NCBI GenBank assembly: GCA_004154925.1
Contig: QJNS01000162.1
Coordinates: 115,836-179,835, forward strand
Direction: 5' to 3'
Length of the DNA: 64,000 nt
Origin: Monosporascus cannonballus
Lineage: Eukaryota > Ascomycota > Sordariomycetes > Xylariales
Shown here: positions 36,364 to 50,499 of the stretch, one piece after another
Layout of the letters: each line of letters begins with the position of its first letter
Numbering within the stretch: position 1 is the stretch's first letter
Translations under genes and position numbers: made by a program
Notes under the pieces: model-generated
The model's input: the letters and a program-made list of their open reading frames with translations, nothing else
What the model was told of the DNA's origin: nothing
Database searches by the model: none

Positions 36364-36676
36364 TGTGGCGCCTAGGTTAATTAACCAACTATTAAACCTA
36401 AGTCGACGGATTTATGTTAACAGAAATATCGTGGGAATATAAGCAATAAAAATAACTCAGTTATGTCTTTTAATGTTCAAGGTATCTTATGTAACGAAAT
36501 TATAAGTATTGCTAAATATTGTAAGCTGATATTATTTAAATATGGAAATAATAAGCATATATAATTTTAACTTGGTTTAAAATACTTAAATACCTTAAAA
36601 CTGTAAGACTTTTAAGCGTTTTAAATTCTTTTGCTAATTTAAAGAATTTAAAGTACTTAGCATTTCGATACCTTTA

Positions 36677-37058
36677 TATGACAACTAAGGGGTTTAACCA
36701 ACTATTAAACCTTAGACGTACGGGTTTATATTGGCAGGAGTATCGTGGGAATCTAAGCAATAAATACAATAATCGTATTACGTGTCGTAATATTAAGGGT
36801 GCCTTGGATAACCAATTATTATTATAAGTAAAAATTATTCAAATTATGGAAATAATAAACATATATATCTTAATTTCATTATTACTATTTATTTTTGTTT
36901 AATAAAGCTTTGCTAAACGGTTACTTAGTACTGCTTAATTATATTTAATCGTATTTTATTAAAACTCGTTAAATATTGATTACATAACCTTGAATTAACA
37001 TAATTTCGTAATTTTGGCTAAACCGTTTTCGCAAGCCCGGCTGGCTTAAATTATAACA
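36677..37058 (-). repeat. 3' LTR of copy F
   Basis: TATGACAACTAAGGGG start, CTTAAATTATAACA end, then the inverted purine tract CGATTTCCCTTTTCCCC. The GCAGGAGTATCGTGGGAATC landmark is intact. Confidence 0.92.
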
Positions 37059-37127
37059 CGATTTCCCTTTTCCCCAAATCTTGCCTTTAAAATTTTCCTT
37101 TTTTTCTAGTAAGCCTCTTCCCCTTCA

Positions 37128-37640
37128 AATGTCGGCCTATATTATTAAAAATTATCGTTAAGTTTTTGTGTCGACAATACAACGTTAAAATCTGTTTTTT
37201 ATCTTTGACGATTTTAATTTTGAAATTATATCGTATTTCTTATATTTTTAAAAACGTTGGAAATGCGAAATAGTAAAAAACGTTTCCAAATGTAAATCGT
37301 ACGTTAAATGTAACTATCCTTATAATAGCAATAACGTTTTTTATCTTCCTTAAAAAACATTCGTATCGAAAATTAACGTTTAAAACGGGAAAAGGAATTT
37401 GCGGAAAAACGTTTCCTGGAATTGTAAAAACGCAATTAGCAAGAAATAAACAAGGTCATTACGCGGTTAATTCGTTTTCGAAAACAGAAAGCGTTTTTTC
37501 GTTCGAAAAGAATCAAAATAATATAACAAGAATTATAATTGCTGGAGGAGCTGGAAAAGCAAAAACGTTAGGAGCAGGCTAACGCCGAAACTTCCTTAGC
37601 CGCCTTAGTTTTTTTCTTTAAATTACCTGGCGTTACCTGG
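37128..37640 (+). pseudogene. Antisense cassette ORF of copy F: cysteine cluster and coiled-coil
   Basis: Plus strand, opposite to F's gag-pol. It starts at ATG 37128 (MSAYIIKNYR). A cysteine cluster remnant reads KCEIVKNVSKCKSYVKCNYP, giving C-x8-C-x2-(Y for C)-x6-(Y for C); C-x2-C-x6-C is the half-pattern of fungal Zn2Cys6 clusters. A long coiled-coil follows (37351-37610) with words NIRIEN, RLKREKEFAEKRFLEL, LLEELEKQKR, EQANAETSLAALV, broken only by TAA/TAG in Gln positions and one frameshift. It is interrupted at 37645 by copy G; the tail is at 44468-44554. Composition is much less AT-rich than pol. Confidence 0.65.
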
Positions 37641-37645
37641 CCGTT

Positions 37646-38007
37646 TGTCATGGCCCAACGCGCCACGGTCTCCAGAAACGGTCTGACATAACCCAACCAT
37701 AAATGCGTAATAGGGCAGGTCACGTAACGGATCACCAACTTAGAGTGGTAAGCCAATGAGCCGGATCGCCAACTTCTTAGTAATAATCCAGTAAGCAGAA
37801 AAAGGATATATACGTTTATTATTTCCAGAATTTAAATAATATTAATTTGCAATATTTACCAATATAATATCGTTACTTAAGAGATTTTTGGTATTACAAA
37901 ACGTAATACGTTTATTATATTTATTAGTTAGATTTTTACGATATTTCTATTAATACAAATCTGTAAAACTAAAGTTTAATAATTAGTTAAACCTTAAGCT
38001 TATTATA
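37646..38007 (+). repeat. 5' LTR of copy G
   Basis: TGTCATGGCCC start, AAGCTTATTATA end, 362 bp. It has two 35-bp U3 units against three in the 3' LTR (398 bp), so unit number changed in one LTR. The leader following reads CGTTATAATCTTTTGTTCAA, again without TGG. Confidence 0.9.
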
Positions 38008-39043
38008 CGTTATAATCTTTTGTTCAATAATACCGTCAAATCTTAAGTAATACCGATTAATCTTATGTTTATTAGCAAACAGCCCAAATAACCTATTTAC
38101 CAAATTCCTAATTACTCGAATACAAGAATAAAATCCCAAAAAAAGAAAAAACTTCGTTTTTTTTACGAAAAAGTTTTTTAACGACTGGATACCATAAAAA
38201 AACGTATTTTCCAGCTTAAAAAAAATAACAATAATCTTACGACGTCCCTTCAAACAGCTTATAAAAAACTTAAAGAAGAAGAGAAAACTCCCGAGTTTGA
38301 GAAATTTCCTTAAATAAATTAAGTTATTTAGCTAAATCCCACCAAAGAATTAAAAAAGGTTTTTAAACTTTTTAAACAAGAACCTTTCGACAGAATATTT
38401 ATTAAATTATAATTATTTTTAACTTAACATTAAATATATTTCGGATATTTTCTTATTTGACTTATTACGCTTATTATAAGAATCAAATTCGCAATCGAAC
38501 GATTTATCCGAAATACGGTTATTTAATTCCAATCGGTTAAAAAAATATATTACTTTATTAATTAAAAAACAAAATCCGGAAATGATACCAATGTATATTA
38601 AATACGAATAATTCGAATAAATATTAACAAAAAGTTTTGAAATAATAAACGAAAAAATGAAAGCCATTTTGAAAACCCAGCAATTACGATAAAAAAATAT
38701 TAATATCCAATTACAGCAATACATTAATTCAACTAGCAGCTAAAGTAAATTAAGGATAAAAAATACTAATAGCTAAATTTTTTAACGGCCTAAAAAAAGA
38801 AATATAAAAAATGTTTTTTAAGTAAAATTAACCTAATTATATATCGGATTATATCGTTATAATAATTAAAATTTACAATCGATAATACGTATAACGTATT
38901 AAGGATATTAGAGAAAAAATAATAACAAATCCCGATATATAATTAATATCAGAGTTTTTCGACATAATAATACTTTTTATGGTACGGAATTAAAACTTAT
39001 AAAATTAGGAATTAATTATAGAAAAAACTGGGACTAAATTAAG

Positions 39044-39085
39044 TGTTATTATTATAATAAAATAGGACATAAAATATCACAATAC
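39044..39085 (+). pseudogene. Gag CCHC zinc knuckle of copy G
   Basis: Frame reads CYYYNKIGHKISQY: C-x2-(Y)-x4-H-x4-(Y). First Cys and the His are kept; the second and third Cys codons read TAT and TAC, the expected products of RIP on TGT/TGC. It is the best preserved Gypsy knuckle in the window, about 1.4 kb from the element start. Confidence 0.85.
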
Positions 39086-42000
39086 AAAATCCCTAAAAGG
39101 CACCGTTAAAATAAGTAAAAACATATATTTAAGGAATAATTCCAAAAAAAACACAAAAAACGGAAACAAATTCATTAATATAATTTAGCCTAAATATATA
39201 TTCTATCCTCTATAACAAAAAACCTAATAAGGGCTATTACGATAAAAATTCCGACGAAAAATAGGAAAAGTTAAAAAGCTAACTTAATAAATATCGCAAA
39301 TATAACAAAAAGTATTATAAGAATAATTACACGAATACCAGAATTAAATAGAAAAAGTTTATCTCGGAACCTTTAATCGATATGGCAAAATATACGCTAT
39401 ATACAATCGGCGACGAGAATATGCCAATTACGAAAATTGGAAATAATATATTTACGAACAAAATACCCGTATATATTATAAAGGATTAGATTGGCTACCC
39501 TGTACTGGAAATAATAAAGATAATAAATAATAATATTAATATTTTCGAATTATAATCTCAAACAAGATCTAATAATTAATTAAAATAAAAAACTAGCCCG
39601 AAAAGAAACAATACCAGTAAAAAAACCCTTTTGGTAATTAGGAATAATAAAACCATTAAGCAGAAAAAGATTAATATAACACACATTGAAAATTATTACC
39701 AAAATGTTATTACGGATTTTTATTTTTAATGAATAATTATTATGAACCCCCTAAAAAAACTCTTAAAAAATACGATAATTTATAAAAAGTCTTTGAAATA
39801 ATAATTAAGATAAGATATAATAATTTACCAGCGTAAATATAAAAAAACAATTTATTCGCTGAGATAAAAAGTTATAAAAAAACTAAAAATATTTAATACA
39901 ATGTAAAGAAATAATACGCCAGCCATAACGACAGATATAATAGCTTAACGTACTAATCGAAAAAACATAAAATAAGTTCGATAAATTCGAATAAAAATGA
40001 AAGGAAAAATATATCTTGTAAAAGAATTACAAAATAACGAAACATAAAAGAATTAAAAGAAATTCCCGACAAAATCTTTAAACGCGATAAAAAAAAGGTT
40101 AATAACCTAATTACTTAAAATATGCGCATCGGACCATATTAATACGTCGTAATAATAAATTACGGAATTTTAAACAGGAATTATATTATACTGGAAATGC
40201 TGAACGAATTTAAATTACCATAAAAATATAAGTTGAAACCTGATATAAGTATAAATACCAAATATTAAAAATTTACTTACGATAACCCAAAAGCTATACG
40301 CAAAATTAATTATTTTAAGATATTTATTTAAAAATAATATTAAATAATAAATTTTCGATATCGATTTATTCGTAAAATACAATATAATTGTAGGATTATT
40401 ATAAATACGCTAGTACGCCATTTTAATTAATAATGGGACTAGTTAAATTAAATTGGCCTTTTACCTTATTAATAAATAAAAAATAAAAATCTTAATATTC
40501 GATCGATAATAACAACAAATATAAGTATAAGGATATAATGAAAACCTTATTACTTAAAAAAATAAAATATAAAAAACGGGTATTAAAAAAGGACATATTA
40601 TTATTATTATGAAAATAAAATTCAAATAGTGAAATAATAATTTGAAATAATAACAATATTAATTTCGAAAATTAAACAATTTAATTAATAGACAATTATA
40701 ATACTATAAATGAAAGCAACTTTTCAAAAAGGAGATTCGATACAAGATTACGAAAATATAATAAATAAAATTATAAAATAATTTTTAAAAAAGGTTTCGG
40801 AACGAAAATGAATTACGTACTTTTAAGAAATACCTAGAAAATTAGTTACAAAAAGATAAATTTAACTTTCGAAATTATTAATAAAAAACCTTATATTTTT
40901 ATACTAAAAACAGCGGAAAATTATAAGTTGTAATTGATTATCGGTAACTAAACGATAATATTATTAAAAGTCGAATATTATTACCCTTAATCACTGAAAG
41001 AACAAACCGATCTTATAAAACAAAATAACTTATAATATTTAAATTTAAAAAAAAATATAAACTTATTAAAATTAAAAAAATACGAATAAAAAATAACTTT
41101 TAAAACAAAATACAGAATATTTAAATATTTGATTATATTAATAAAACTTATAAACGTATTAATAATTTTTAAATAAATAATTAATTATATATTATAAAAC
41201 TATTTCAATATTTTCGTTATATATTATTTCGTTAAAATAATTAACTTTTTCATAATAAAAAGAATATACGTAAAATACATTGAAAGACTTTTTTAAGTTT
41301 TATAAAACGTAAAATTATTTATTAACGTAAAAAAAATAAATTCATAAATAAAAAGTAAAATACTTGGAATATATTATTATCTCAAAATATATTAAAATAA
41401 ATTTCTAAAAAGCGTTAAAAGTATAAAAGAATACACGTTAATAATAATTAAGAAAATAAAAATATTTTTTAAATTCGCTAATTATTTTAAAGGTTTCATT
41501 TGTAATTTTAGCGAAATAAATATATTTTTAAGAAATATTACGAAAAGGAAATTTAAATAAATATTAAATATAGAATATAAATCTCGGAATGTTAAGAATA
41601 TAATTATCAATAAACTAATACTAATTATATACAATTGAAACCGCCCCGTTAAATGGAAAATCGATATTTCGAGTAATATATTAAATGTAATTATTAAATA
41701 ACAAAAAGATTCAAACTAATTATATTTTTTTATATTTTTTTGTACGATCTAAAAGGAACAGAATTTAATTACAGTATTTTGAATAAGAATTTATGGCCAT
41801 TTTTGTGGCATGTTATAAATTCCGACATTTTCTAAGAAACATTTATATCAAATTAAGGTTTATACGTATTATTAAAATTTTATCAGAGTTGCCATAACCA
41901 GGAAATTTATTAAATAATAATTCAGTTACGTAAAGGATTTGGCGAATTTCGACTTTATTATTATTTATAAAAAGAACTTAAAAAGTTACAAAATAAATAC

Positions 42001-43449
42001 CTTAAATAAATAACGAAATTCCGAAAAACAATTAATTAAAGTTAACCATATTATATTTAATACCATTATAAAAGGATATTTTTACCTGTAATAAATTGCA
42101 ATAATTCGAGTAATACGTTTCTATGTATATCGACACATCTAATAATATAACGACGTTTTTATAAAAAATTAAAAAAGAAATAAAATATATATTTTAGAAG
42201 AATACTAAAAGAATTTAATACGAAAAGTATAGGAATATTATTTATACAGATTTTCAAAAATTTATAAAACCTTAAAAAAACTTTAATAAAGATATTTTTC
42301 TCTTAAAATAAAATTATCGTTATAAAAAATAACTAGTAATACGATATTTACGCTAAAATCAAATTTTAATAATACAAATTTTCATAGAATTATAACTATT
42401 ATTAATTATGAAATAATTAGAGTATTTAATTATATTTAACTTTATTATTAAAGTTTTATATCAAAAGAACTAATTATAAAAATATATTGAGATAACATTT
42501 TTATTATCCTCGACCAATTTACGAAACTTTCATATTTTTTACAATATTATAAAAAGATAAATAAGATATACATAATATATATTATATTAAATTATATTTT
42601 TAATATATAAATACTATCAAGAAAAAGTATTTTAAAAAGATTCATATGTATTTTCATATTTTAACAAAACCTGTTAATATAAATGGGCTTAAAATATAAA
42701 TTATTTAAAGTTTTTAAACATTAGACAAACAAACAAATAAAATAAATAAACTAAGTTTTCAAATTTTACTTAAAATATTATATAAATTACGAATAATATA
42801 AGTAAGTTAAATAATTATCATCGATATAATTAATTTATAGCATTAATTTTTATAAAAATAAAATAATAATATTTATATATATAAATTTTGTTTTTATTTT
42901 ACAAGTTTACAAAAATATAGGTAACGATAATTTAATAAATATCAAAATGATTTTACGTTGAAATAAGTATAATAATTATATTAGGAAATAAAATTAAAAC
43001 TAAAATTCGTATCGAATTAAATAAAGAAATATTATAATCAAAAAAGGTAAAGGAATTGACTTTCGAAAAAATTCTTTTTTCCTCGTTATTAAAAATATTT
43101 AAACAAAACGACCTAATAAAACATTGGATTTTAAATATATCGGTCTTTATAAAACTATTAAGAAAATCTCAGCAAATAATTATCAATTAACAGATTTACT
43201 AAACGTTGAATTTTATTCAATTTTCTACATTTTCTTATTCGAATTAATAATGGATATAATTAAGATTTATACGGCGTAAAACAATATAAAAATAAAAGCA
43301 AATAAAAATATAACGTGGACAAAATCTTTTATATGCAAAAAAAAAAACAATTTACGTAATACTAAATTAAGTAAAAATATATGCGAATTCCGAAAATATC
43401 TAGGAACCCGCTAAAAACCTTATTAACGCCTAATACTTATTAAAACGTT

Positions 43450-43990
43450 TTTACTAATAATAACAGAATTATTCGAAATATTAATATTCCAGTTTATAAT
43501 ATCAAAAAAAACCCTTAATCCACGGCATTCTAATTAATAATGTCCAGCTTACTTAAGGCCTATATCTTAATTACGAACTTTAAATCCAGCTGTGCAAAGT
43601 CGTTAAAATCGTCTAAAAATTAAAAAGTACGATTAACAAATTTCGCATCTTAAAATTAATAATACTAACGCTAACGACGCATATAAAAAAACGCGCAAAC
43701 ATTTTGGACAAAGATTTTTCGACCGCTAACTTTTGTTTTTTTAATTTTTTTAACTCCGTAATATAAGGATTAATCATAAAAAGAAAAACTTTTATTCCGT
43801 TATACGAACGACCCGGACGAACATATTCCTTATAACGAAAACCCCCGTCCACTATTTAGCAATTTGACTGCCAGGCAAAATAAAAAAAATAAAGTATTAC
43901 GTTAAAACTTTTAAGTTTAATTAAATTAAATAAAGCAAATTACTATTCGGATTTACGAAAATAAGGCTTAAATATTCCAAAAGACATAAT
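43450..43990 (-). pseudogene. Antisense cassette ORF of copy G (79-codon open stretch)
   Basis: Minus-strand frame open from 43852 to 43613: GGFRYKEYVRPGRSYNGIKV, then FLFMINPYITELKKLKKQKL, AVEKSLSKMFARFF, NFKMRNLL. The open start reads GTG and an upstream TAA sits in a Gln-type position, so the original start lies further upstream. The tail beyond reads INWNINISNNSVIISKNVLI (towards 43440), the same C-terminal motif as in F, M and C. Central part is Lys/Glu-rich, probably coiled-coil. Function unknown. Confidence 0.65.
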
Positions 43991-44066
43991 TAAAAAAATG
44001 TAAAAAGGTTTACGAAAAGAAAAAAAGACAAATCTTGAAAGCAAAATTTATAAAAAAGCGAAATCG

Positions 44067-44464
44067 TATTACGGCCCAACGTTTTACGGTTTCAAAAAAT
44101 GGTTTAATATAACCTAACCATAAATACGTAATAAGGTAGGTTATATAACGGATTGCCAACTTACTAGTAATAAGCCAATGAGCCGAATTACCAACTTACT
44201 AATAATAAATTAATAAGCCGGATCGCCAATTTACTAATAAGAACCCAGCAAAGAAAAGAAAAATATATAGGCTTATTGTTTCCATATTTTAAATAATATC
44301 AACTTATAATACTTATTAATACAATATCGTTACCCAAGGCACCCTTAATATTAAGAGACGTAATACGATTAATGTATTTATTGCTCAGATTCCTACGATA
44401 CTCCTGCTAACATAAACCCGTACGACTAAGGTTTAATAGTTGGTTAAACCCCAAGCTCGTTACA
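44067..44464 (+). repeat. 3' LTR of copy G
   Basis: TATTACGGCCC start after the purine tract, CAAGCTCGTTACA end, 398 bp. Three U3 units of about 35 bp (ATTACCAACTTACTAATAAT type). The right half (CCCAAGGCACCCTTAATATT) is the conserved core. Confidence 0.92.
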
Positions 44465-44467
44465 CCG

Positions 44468-44554
44468 TTGGAAAACGTCGATTGGGACATAATTATTGCC
44501 GGTAATTCCGTGGCTGTTGGTAAAAGTTCTTTAGTAAGCGTTAGGCGCCAATAA
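44468..44554 (+). pseudogene. C-terminal tail of the copy F antisense ORF
   Basis: After copy G, the antisense frame of F ends with LENVDWDIIIAGNSVAVGKS, then SLVSVRRQ and TAA. No stop inside, little RIP damage. It is the clearest version of the C-terminal motif (D-W-x-I-x-I, N-S-V, K-x-x-L-x-S) that all cassettes share. It overlaps, on the other strand, the DNA just after the chromodomain. Confidence 0.7.
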
Positions 44555-47500
44555 AAATTTTGGCAAGTTCCCAGATATTTTGGGAATCCGGGTGTTTTTT
44601 TATTTAATCATGTAGTGAGTAAATTTATTTTTTTTTATATATCGAGGATCTTGTTTATTTCGTATACTTATTTGTTTTTTACTTCTATATCGTTTTGTAC
44701 GGTATGTACCTTAATTGTATCTGCTGTTAACATATATAAAAAAATGTAAAAGATTGGATGAAATTTAAATTTTAATAAAAGTTCTAATTAATAATTATTT
44801 TTTAAGATTTTTTAGGGAAATTTAACATAGACCGATATATTTGGAATCGAGTTTTTGTTAGGTTTTATTATTTAAATATGTTTAGTCATAAGGAGAATTA
44901 TTTCCCCCTTTTCGAAAGTTCATCTTTTTCGTCCTTTTTAATTATAATATTTATTTATTTAATTCTGTACAAAGTTTAATGCTATTTTATTTTTAATATA
45001 ATTATTGCAATTATTTTAGGATAAAAATTGCCTTAACATTAATTAAACCGTTATCGCATGTTTTATTATTAACCTTTGGATTAAATCCGAAATATATATT
45101 TACAGGTATTATTTTAATATCTTTATAATAATTGGTATCATAAATTTATTAAGTAATAAGTGATTTCTCAACTTTATTATTTTATTCGTAATTTATTTAA
45201 TATCGCAAATAAACCTGTAAGGTTCAGTTTATTTATTCAGTTTATTGATTTAATTATAATTTAAATATATTTAATATTTAATAATTTAGGGCGATTTAAA
45301 TTATTAAGCTTTGTTAAAATTTAGACATGAATTTTAATCTTTTATTTAAATTAATTTTTATTCTTAATTCGTATATGTTAAAACGTATTTAAAAAATATA
45401 TTTTGTTTATTCGGCGTTTATATTATCGTAATATAATTAAAAATAAGAAATATAGTAAATCGATTAACGGTTACGAAAATCCTATTATAATATATTTTTA
45501 TAATTCAATATTTTGATATTAAAAGTTTAATAAGAAAGTTAAATATAATTAAATATTATAGTGGTTTTCCCATTAATGATAGTTATAATTTTCGGTATAA
45601 TGTATGTCCTTAAATTTTTATTTTAATGCAAATATTCTATTATTATATGCATTTCAGTAACGTTAATTTTATTTTAGGAAAACAGTATATACGTTCAAGC
45701 CATTTTACGCTTTTATAAATTTCTAGATATATATATAATTAATATTTGAATATTTTTCGTATTTAATCTTTTTAATACTTTTTAGCAATTTGCATTTCGT
45801 GTTTTCTTTAATTCTTTAAAAGGTTATTATTATATTTTTAAATCTTTTAACATATATCATAATATATTTTGCGAGGTATCGTAATTTATAATAATATTAA
45901 AAATTATATAATTAATTTTAATTAATTTCTTTTAATGATTAGCTGCTTGTTTAAACTATTAATTTTATTATTTTTTAAGTTTGTCCTATAAATAGTAATA
46001 CAATCGAAATTTGCCAATTCTTTACGTAAGGAAATTATCGCTATGTAAATTTTTTAATTATAGTAAATGATATAAAATTTTAATAATTTATATAAATCTT
46101 AACCTGATATATGTTTCCCTTTAAAAAATCCCTAAACTTTCGAAATATCATAATAATAACTATAGACTCTATATTTGGAACACCGTAAATATATTCAGCT
46201 TCTTTTAATTTGTACGAAATAAATACATTAAGGAATAGTTTACCTTAATTATCCCTTTATATAATTATTACGCGTAACCCATAATCCGAAATATTGGTTT
46301 TTAAATTAATAAAACCGTATTAATCGTTCGTAATTAATATCAGTTCATTAATAATTATATTTTTAATATTATAAAATAAATTTTCCGCATTTAACGTTTA
46401 TTTAATTTTTTCTTTCGCAAAATTCATTAAGGCTATAATTATTTTATTAAGATTTCGAATAAATTTCTTATAATAATTAACGAAACCAAAAAATATTTAT
46501 ATTTCAATAATTGTTCTCAATATTTGCCATTTTATAATTATAACGATTTTCTTAAAGATTATCTTAATACATTTTAAAATTATAATATATTCCAGATATT
46601 TTATTTTTTATTTATAAAATTAATTTTCTTCCGTATTAATAAATAGCCTTACGTTTTATAAAATTTACAAAACCTTTTAAACTTATTATACGTATATTTC
46701 TTCTGCTTCGGAAAAAATAAAAATGTTATTAATATAATTCAATATTTACATAATTAATATATTACTTTCAAAGTTGTTTTTTATTCGTATTTTTTTTAAT
46801 TTTAATAAAATGATATTTACTTGTACAATTAAATATTGTAAATGATTTAATTCCATAAAATCGGTTTTTATTTGCGTGATTAAAAACGATAATATTCGAC
46901 ATTTAATATTAATATGCTTTAAATATTAATAATTAACTATGAATTGTAATTATTTATTTTTTTAAATGCGAAAACCATAGGATATATTATTCCTAATTTC
47001 AAAAATTCAATTTATTATTTTATAACCAATATTTTAAATATTTTTTAAAATATATAATTTATTTTCGTTAAAGTTATAAATATGGTGAAACCTTATCGAA
47101 AATCCTTTTTAAAGGTTGTTTTATAATTTTATTCGCTATGTTCTCACAATTTCGTATCGAATTCGGTTTTAAAAAACTATTTATATTTATAGTATTATAA
47201 TAATATATTAATCGAAGTTTCTAGTCTTTCGTGCTGTTACGTTTATTTTAAATCGTTATTTAATTATTTTAATGTCGTTTTAATAATAATAATAATAATA
47301 CGTTATATTTTCTTCAATACCTAATTTTTTTTATATTTGATTTCTTTAAGTATTAACGTTTATATCGTATTTTTATGTTCAGATTAATTGTTATTATAGA
47401 TTTAATATTAAGATTTTAATTTGTTTTTTCGTATATTAATTAAAAATAGAATAAACCTTATATAATAAAATTTTCCGTTAATTAAAACTTCGTATTAATA

Positions 47501-49898
47501 TATTCATAATAATCCTAAGATTATATTGTAATTCCTAAATAATACGCTATTAAAATTAATTATTTGATATTATTTTTAAACCAGAATTTGAAAATATTTA
47601 ATTTCGCGTATAAAATTTCGATTTTTATAAGGAAATTCCTAATTTTTGGTTTTTGTCGTTATTTATGATTTTAACACATATTTTTATAGTAATGTAAACT
47701 TATTAATTATATTAAATATAATATAATTCCCGCTTAAAACATCTTAATCCATTATTATAATATTTTAATAATTTCCGATTCATATATCTAAAGTAATAAA
47801 GTTATTAACATTTTTATTATCGCGTTTAAAGCCTTTTTCGAAAACTCTCTTTAAGCTTTGTAGGTTTCGTTATTTTGGGGCTTTTTAAAAAGTAACCCTT
47901 TTTTTTAATTTTTATTTGAATCTGTTAAACCTTACTTAAATTTCTTTATTTAATTCGTTAAATTGTTTTCTTTATCGCTAATGTCGACATATAATGTCTT
48001 TAAATTTTATCAGTTATTTTTAATTTTGTTATAGGTTTTCTCTTGAGTAAATAAATTATTTTTTATATTTATAACTATATGTTATTTTATATTGTCTTAA
48101 TTATTATTTTATATATTTTTAATAATTTAATGAATTTCTGTAATAGTTGTCTTTTTGCAAAAGTTTATTTTAAATACTAAATAAAAATAAATATCCGTTG
48201 TAACTTTTTAATAATAGTTTTTTAACATTCGTTAAATTAATTTTTTTTTCGTTTGGTAATTATATTATTTATAGCAACAAAAGGGGTATTTTTGCGAGAA
48301 TTACTTTTTTTCGAGCCAGCTTTCTATTTCGGCCAGTTACTGGACATTTTCTGGAGTTATAATTCCAAAATATCTATATTAATATTTAATAATTTTCTTT
48401 TTTCTAGTACGGTTTGGAAAGTCGAATCCCTTATAATACATATAGGAAATTCGTTTGTAAATATGTTATTTTTATTTCCCGTAATCGGGATATTATTGTT
48501 ATTAATAATATATCGTATATATTTTGCTATATTAATTAAGGGTTCTGTGATAAGCCTTTTCTTTTTAATCTTAATATTAGCGTAATTATTCTTGTAATGT
48601 TTTTTATTATGTTCGTAATACTTGTGAAATTAGCTTTTTAGCTTTTCGCATTTTTTATTAAATTCTTTATCGTAATAGCCTTGATTATTTTTTTCGCTAT
48701 AGGAGACTTGGTATATATTTCAGCTAAACGACATTAATAAAATTGTCTTTGTTTTTTGGATTTTTTTAAATTTTCCTTTAAGTATAAGGTTCTAGTGATT
48801 TTAACAGGGTTACTTAAATGTTTTATATAATATAATATTTTATATCCTTTTTTGTTATAATTATAGCATTTAAATTGACGTTAATCCTTTTTATAAAGTT
48901 TCTTTAATTCTATAAGTCCTGGTTTTATATTATAAAAAATATTGCGATATCGAAAAACGTTCAATACAACTATATATTAAGGTTTATTATTATTTTTTCC
49001 TTTGGTACCTTTAATACGTTATACGTATTATCGATGGTTAATTTTAACCGTTATAACGATATAATCCGAAAAATAATTAGGCCGATTAAACTTTAAAAAC
49101 CTTTTTCATATTTTTTAGGTCGTCGAAAAACATAGGTATTAATACTTTTTGTTCCAAATTTAATTTAGCCATTAATCAAATTAACGGATTACCGTAATTA
49201 AATGTTAATCTTTTTTATCGTAACTCCTAAATCTGCATTTCGGCCTTTATTCTTTTATTTATTATTCGGAAAACTTTTATTAATATTTACTTAAATTATG
49301 TATAATGGTTATAAATTCGTATTATTTCGGGGTTTAATTTTTTAACTAGCAAAATACTATATTCTTTTATAACGAGCTTAAAATACATAACCGTATTTCT
49401 CGTAAATCGTTCGATTACAAATTTAATTCGTATAATGAATGTAATAACTCGAATAGAAAAATACCTGAAATATATTTGGTATTAAATTAAAAATAGTTAT
49501 AACTTAATTACTGTTCTGTTAGAAAATCTGGCTTAAGAAATTTAAAAACTTTTTTTAATCCCTTAATGGAATTTAATTAAATAATCTGGTTTACTCGAAA
49601 AGGCTTTTTAATCTCGGAAGCTTTTTTTAAAAAATTTCTCATGAATAAATTAATAAAAACATTATAAGGTCATTATTATTTCTTTTAAGCTGGAAAATAC
49701 GTTCGTTTATAACATCAAATTATCGAAAAATATCTTTACGAAAAAAACAAAGTTTCTTATTTTTTTTTCGGATTCTATTTTAATATCCGGGTAATTAAAA
49801 ACTTAGTAAATAAGCTATTCGGGTTGCCTACTAATAAACATAATATTAATCGATATTACTTAAAATTTAACGGTATTATTAAATAAAGGTTTATAACG

Positions 49899-50280
49899 TA
49901 TAATGGCTAAAAAATTTAATAAATTATTAAACCTTAATTGTACGGCTTAATACTAATAGGAATATTATAAAATTCTAAGTAATAAATACAGTAATCGTAT
50001 TACGTCTCGTAATTCTAAATGTATCTTAAGTAACGAATTATTATTGCAAACTAAAACTATTTAAATTATGGAAATAATAAACATATATATCTTAACTTTT
50101 TTATTACTACTTATTTTTATTTCGCAGAGCTTTGTTAAGCAGTTACTTAATGTTACTTAGTCGTATTCAATTGTACTCAGTTAAAACCCGCTAAATATTA
50201 ATTACGTAACCTTGAACTAACGTAATTTCGTGATCTTGGCTGGACCGTTTTCGCAGGCCCAGCTTGCTTGGGTCGTAACA
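49899..50280 (-). repeat. 5' LTR of copy F
   Basis: TATAATGGCTAAAAAA start, GGGTCGTAACA end, 382 bp, same length and subtype as the 3' LTR. The element leader to the left (in sense: CGTTATAAACCTTTATTTAA) shows no TGG. Confidence 0.92.
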
Positions 50281-50499
50281 CTTTAAGCCAGTTACGTAAT
50301 ATCTTAGTTTAAGTTAGATTCAGCTTTTTTTGTAGCTCCGACTATTAGTAAGCAAGCTAAGACCGGTAGGTTATAATCCGATCTTTTTTTCTAGTATCTT
50401 TATCCCTAAAAATCTAATCATTTATTATTTTTGGTAAATAACCTTCTTCTTTTCTATTTATTATATCTAGTAATATTAAAAAATCCGGGTTTCGTAAAC

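Larger units (their letters stand above)
37646..44464 (+). mobile_element. Full-length Ty3/Gypsy copy G
   Basis: LTRs 37646-38007 and 44067-44464; perfect TSD CCGTT at 37641-37645 and 44465-44469, inside the antisense cassette of copy F. 6819 bp. Plus strand is A-rich and carries gag with its knuckle (39044-39085), protease/RT remnants (around 40300-41000), integrase and a decayed chromodomain (around 43320-43440), the antisense cassette, and purine tract AAAAAAGCGAAATCG. No intact Pol frame. Confidence 0.94.
36677..50280 (-). mobile_element. Full-length Ty3/Gypsy copy F, minus sense, hosting copy G
   Basis: LTRs 36677-37058 (3') and 49899-50280 (5'), both 382 bp and of the same U3 subtype (TTATTACTACTTATTTTTAT and GAACTAACGTAATTTCGTG). 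Perfect TSD CTTTA at 36672-36676 and 50281-50285, lying inside the LTR of copy H. Copy G with its TSD occupies 37646-44469; net F length is 6780 bp. Interior on the plus strand is T-rich (reverse of gag-pol) and fully degenerate. Confidence 0.94.
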
